Assembly: GCA_900755895.1 (NCBI GenBank)
Contig: CAAEIG010000159.1
Location: 1-59,981 of the forward strand
DNA: 59,981 nt
From: Clostridia bacterium
GTDB lineage: Bacteria > Bacillota > Clostridia > Oscillospirales > Acutalibacteraceae
Reading direction: 5' to 3'
Part shown: piece by piece, positions 59,161-59,981 of the stretch
Layout: every line of letters begins with the position of its first letter
Numbering within the stretch: the stretch's first letter is position 1
The notes under the pieces: model-generated
Databases searched by the model: none
The model's input: the letters and a program-made list of their open reading frames with translations, nothing else
Told to the model about the DNA's origin: nothing
Made by a program: the position numbers and the translations under genes

Positions 59161-59981
59161 TTAGTTTGGAAGCCTGTTTTCAAGGTCAGACTTGCCACGG
59201 GCCGGGCCGTTGTATTCTGGCTCCTTATGGAACCCATCACCATCGATACGCTCTGGGGTAGGAGTCTCAGCCGGAGGATGACCACCACCGCCACCATTGA
59301 GCAGCTGCTCTCCGCCCTGTCCAAGCGAAGATAGAGTCGGCGTCAGTTGTTCAGCTGGAGCTGTGGCAGGCGGAGTAGTCACAGGCATCGTACTCTCCAA
59401 CCTGACAGGCTGAACCTTGACTGGGTCAGCCGTGGGAATAGTCGCGGGATCCAAAACGGCTCCAACCTGAACTGTAGGTGTGGCCGCGTTCATTGCCTGC
59501 GCCTGGACATCAGCCGGAATCTGGACATTGATAGCGCCGTTGGGAGCCACCGTTGCATTCCAGGCAGCATGCTCAACCACAGGTTGAGCCGCCTTCATCC
59601 CCTGGAAGGTTTCGAGACTGCCTGCCCGCACATTGACGGCATCACCAACGGCCACAGCCTGAACATCAGGCTGTGCATTGATCTGACTGGCCAGGTTATG
59701 CGCAGCGGGCGTAGCTACAGGGATGCTGCCCTGAGAGGCTCCCTTGCCCGTAGCCGTATAGGCATTGACGAAGTCGGCTGCCGGGACAGTGACCGACGCT
59801 GAGCCATCCTCGGCAACCTGCGGAGCGCTGAAATGCGAGGCCATAGCGGCAGGCACCTGCGCCTTCTGAAAGGCCTGTACATCGGCGCCACTGATCGTGT
59901 AAGTCTGACCATCTGCGCTGGGCGTAACATTCAGCCCCTGGTTGCCCAGGCTCGCTGTACCCGTATGAACGGCGGGAGCCA
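59161..59981 (-). CDS. C-terminal part of an Ala/Pro/Gln-rich protein, truncated by the window
   Basis: The minus-strand frame is open from the right window edge to the stop at 59161, at least 272 residues. Visible phrases are SADGQTYTISGADVQAFQKA, VPAAMASHFSAP and VPADVQAQAMNAATPTVQ. The first 170 residues repeat a pattern of short domains, each with an xxxVPAxxxxAxxA-like strand, as in repetitive structural or adhesin proteins. The last 80 residues are Pro/Gly-rich and charged (GGGGGHPPAETPTPERIDGD), like the cytoplasmic or linker end of large transfer or structural proteins. Function unknown. The true start lies beyond the window. Confidence 0.65.
   Translation of the reverse strand, partial: APAVHTGTASLGNQGLNVTPSADGQTYTISGADVQAFQKAQVPAAMASHFSAPQVAEDGSASVTVPAADFVNAYTATGKGASQGSIPVATPAAHNLASQINAQPDVQAVAVGDAVNVRAGSLETFQGMKAAQPVVEHAAWNATVAPNGAINVQIPADVQAQAMNAATPTVQVGAVLDPATIPTADPVKVQPVRLESTMPVTTPPATAPAEQLTPTLSSLGQGGEQLLNGGGGGHPPAETPTPERIDGDGFHKEPEYNGPARGKSDLENRLPN

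Noticed and set aside
1..59981. CRISPR array
   Set aside because: No series of identical direct repeats with regular unique spacers was seen. The intergenic repeats are scattered singly, in both orientations and kilobases apart.
1..59981. tRNA or rRNA genes
   Set aside because: No T-loop GGTTCGA-type box in cloverleaf context and no rRNA-like stretch was noticed. The TTGTTCGAACAG near 735-746 is part of a decayed repeat. An automated tRNA scan would settle this.
1..59981. Lytic or temperate phage genome
   Set aside because: No terminase, portal, capsid, tail, holin or endolysin was recognised, while pilin-like proteins and a TadZ-like ATPase are present. A giant phage cannot be fully excluded from 60 kb.

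Overview
The window is about 60 kb of a GC-rich (roughly 55-58 percent) Gram-positive accessory replicon. No rRNA, tRNA, ribosomal-protein or core-metabolism genes were seen. The proteins (anaerobic ribonucleotide reductase, DUF1064, DUF1848, DUF4358/transglutaminase lipoprotein, EndA-type nuclease, small zinc-ribbon proteins) and the sporulation-type sigma factor look like Bacillota, class Clostridia, probably a strictly anaerobic gut member. Two VirB2/TrbC-like pilin precursors, a TadZ/CpaE-like ATPase and a replication-relaxation-type protein argue for a large conjugative plasmid or integrative element rather than a lytic phage. No capsid, terminase or tail genes were seen. These lineage and replicon assignments are inference.

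Layout. 1-6 kb: end of a possible HNH/IscB-like gene, a run of small hypothetical and zinc-ribbon genes with an ABC-type ATPase, a DUF1064 nuclease and a canonical TnpB with its omega-RNA. 6-13 kb: small zinc-ribbon operon, nrdD-nrdG, a CHC2/Toprim primase-like protein. 13-20 kb: secreted nuclease, DUF1848 radical-SAM protein, hypotheticals and a 605-residue unknown. 19.9-25.9 kb: a sigma factor of the SigE/SigK type, then a three-gene unit of von Willebrand-A metalloprotease-like protein, HIRAN-AAA ATPase and a DUF3150-like partner. 26-35 kb: a TnpB without a zinc ribbon, topoisomerase III, RecD2 helicase and a radical-SAM operon. 35-44 kb: secreted and small membrane proteins, TadZ-like ATPase with a replication-relaxation protein, and the pilin cluster. 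44-59 kb: lipoproteins, uracil-DNA glycosylase, RecJ, adenine methylase, NUDIX hydrolase, and an iron-sulfur-domain UvrD helicase. The window ends inside a minus-strand gene for a repetitive Ala/Pro/Gln-rich protein.

The most striking content is non-coding. About 33 transcription units start with one 30-base promoter: an RGAAT-like block, then, after 15 bases, TGCATANNAT. The CATANNAT part matches what SigE/SigK-type factors recognise (CATANNNT), and the sigma encoded at 19879-20628 is of that type, while its own promoter looks like housekeeping sigma-A. I infer a replicon-wide private regulon. Many of these promoters are followed about 10 bases later by a CCAATTTTGGAG dyad at the 5' end of the transcript and then an A/T-rich Shine-Dalgarno leader.

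A second family is a roughly 100-base intergenic repeat with 19 full or partial copies. It carries a hairpin whose two arms change together (GGCTCC/GGAGCC, GGTTCC/GGAACC, GGCTCT/AGAGCC) and a conserved tail TTTCTTCGTTAAAAAAGA. In about ten cases the tail abuts the sigma-type promoter. In others, copies form head-to-head inverted pairs between convergent genes, with a GTTG...CAAC dyad in several of these regions. The covariation suggests a structured RNA or single-stranded DNA element that I cannot assign to a known family.
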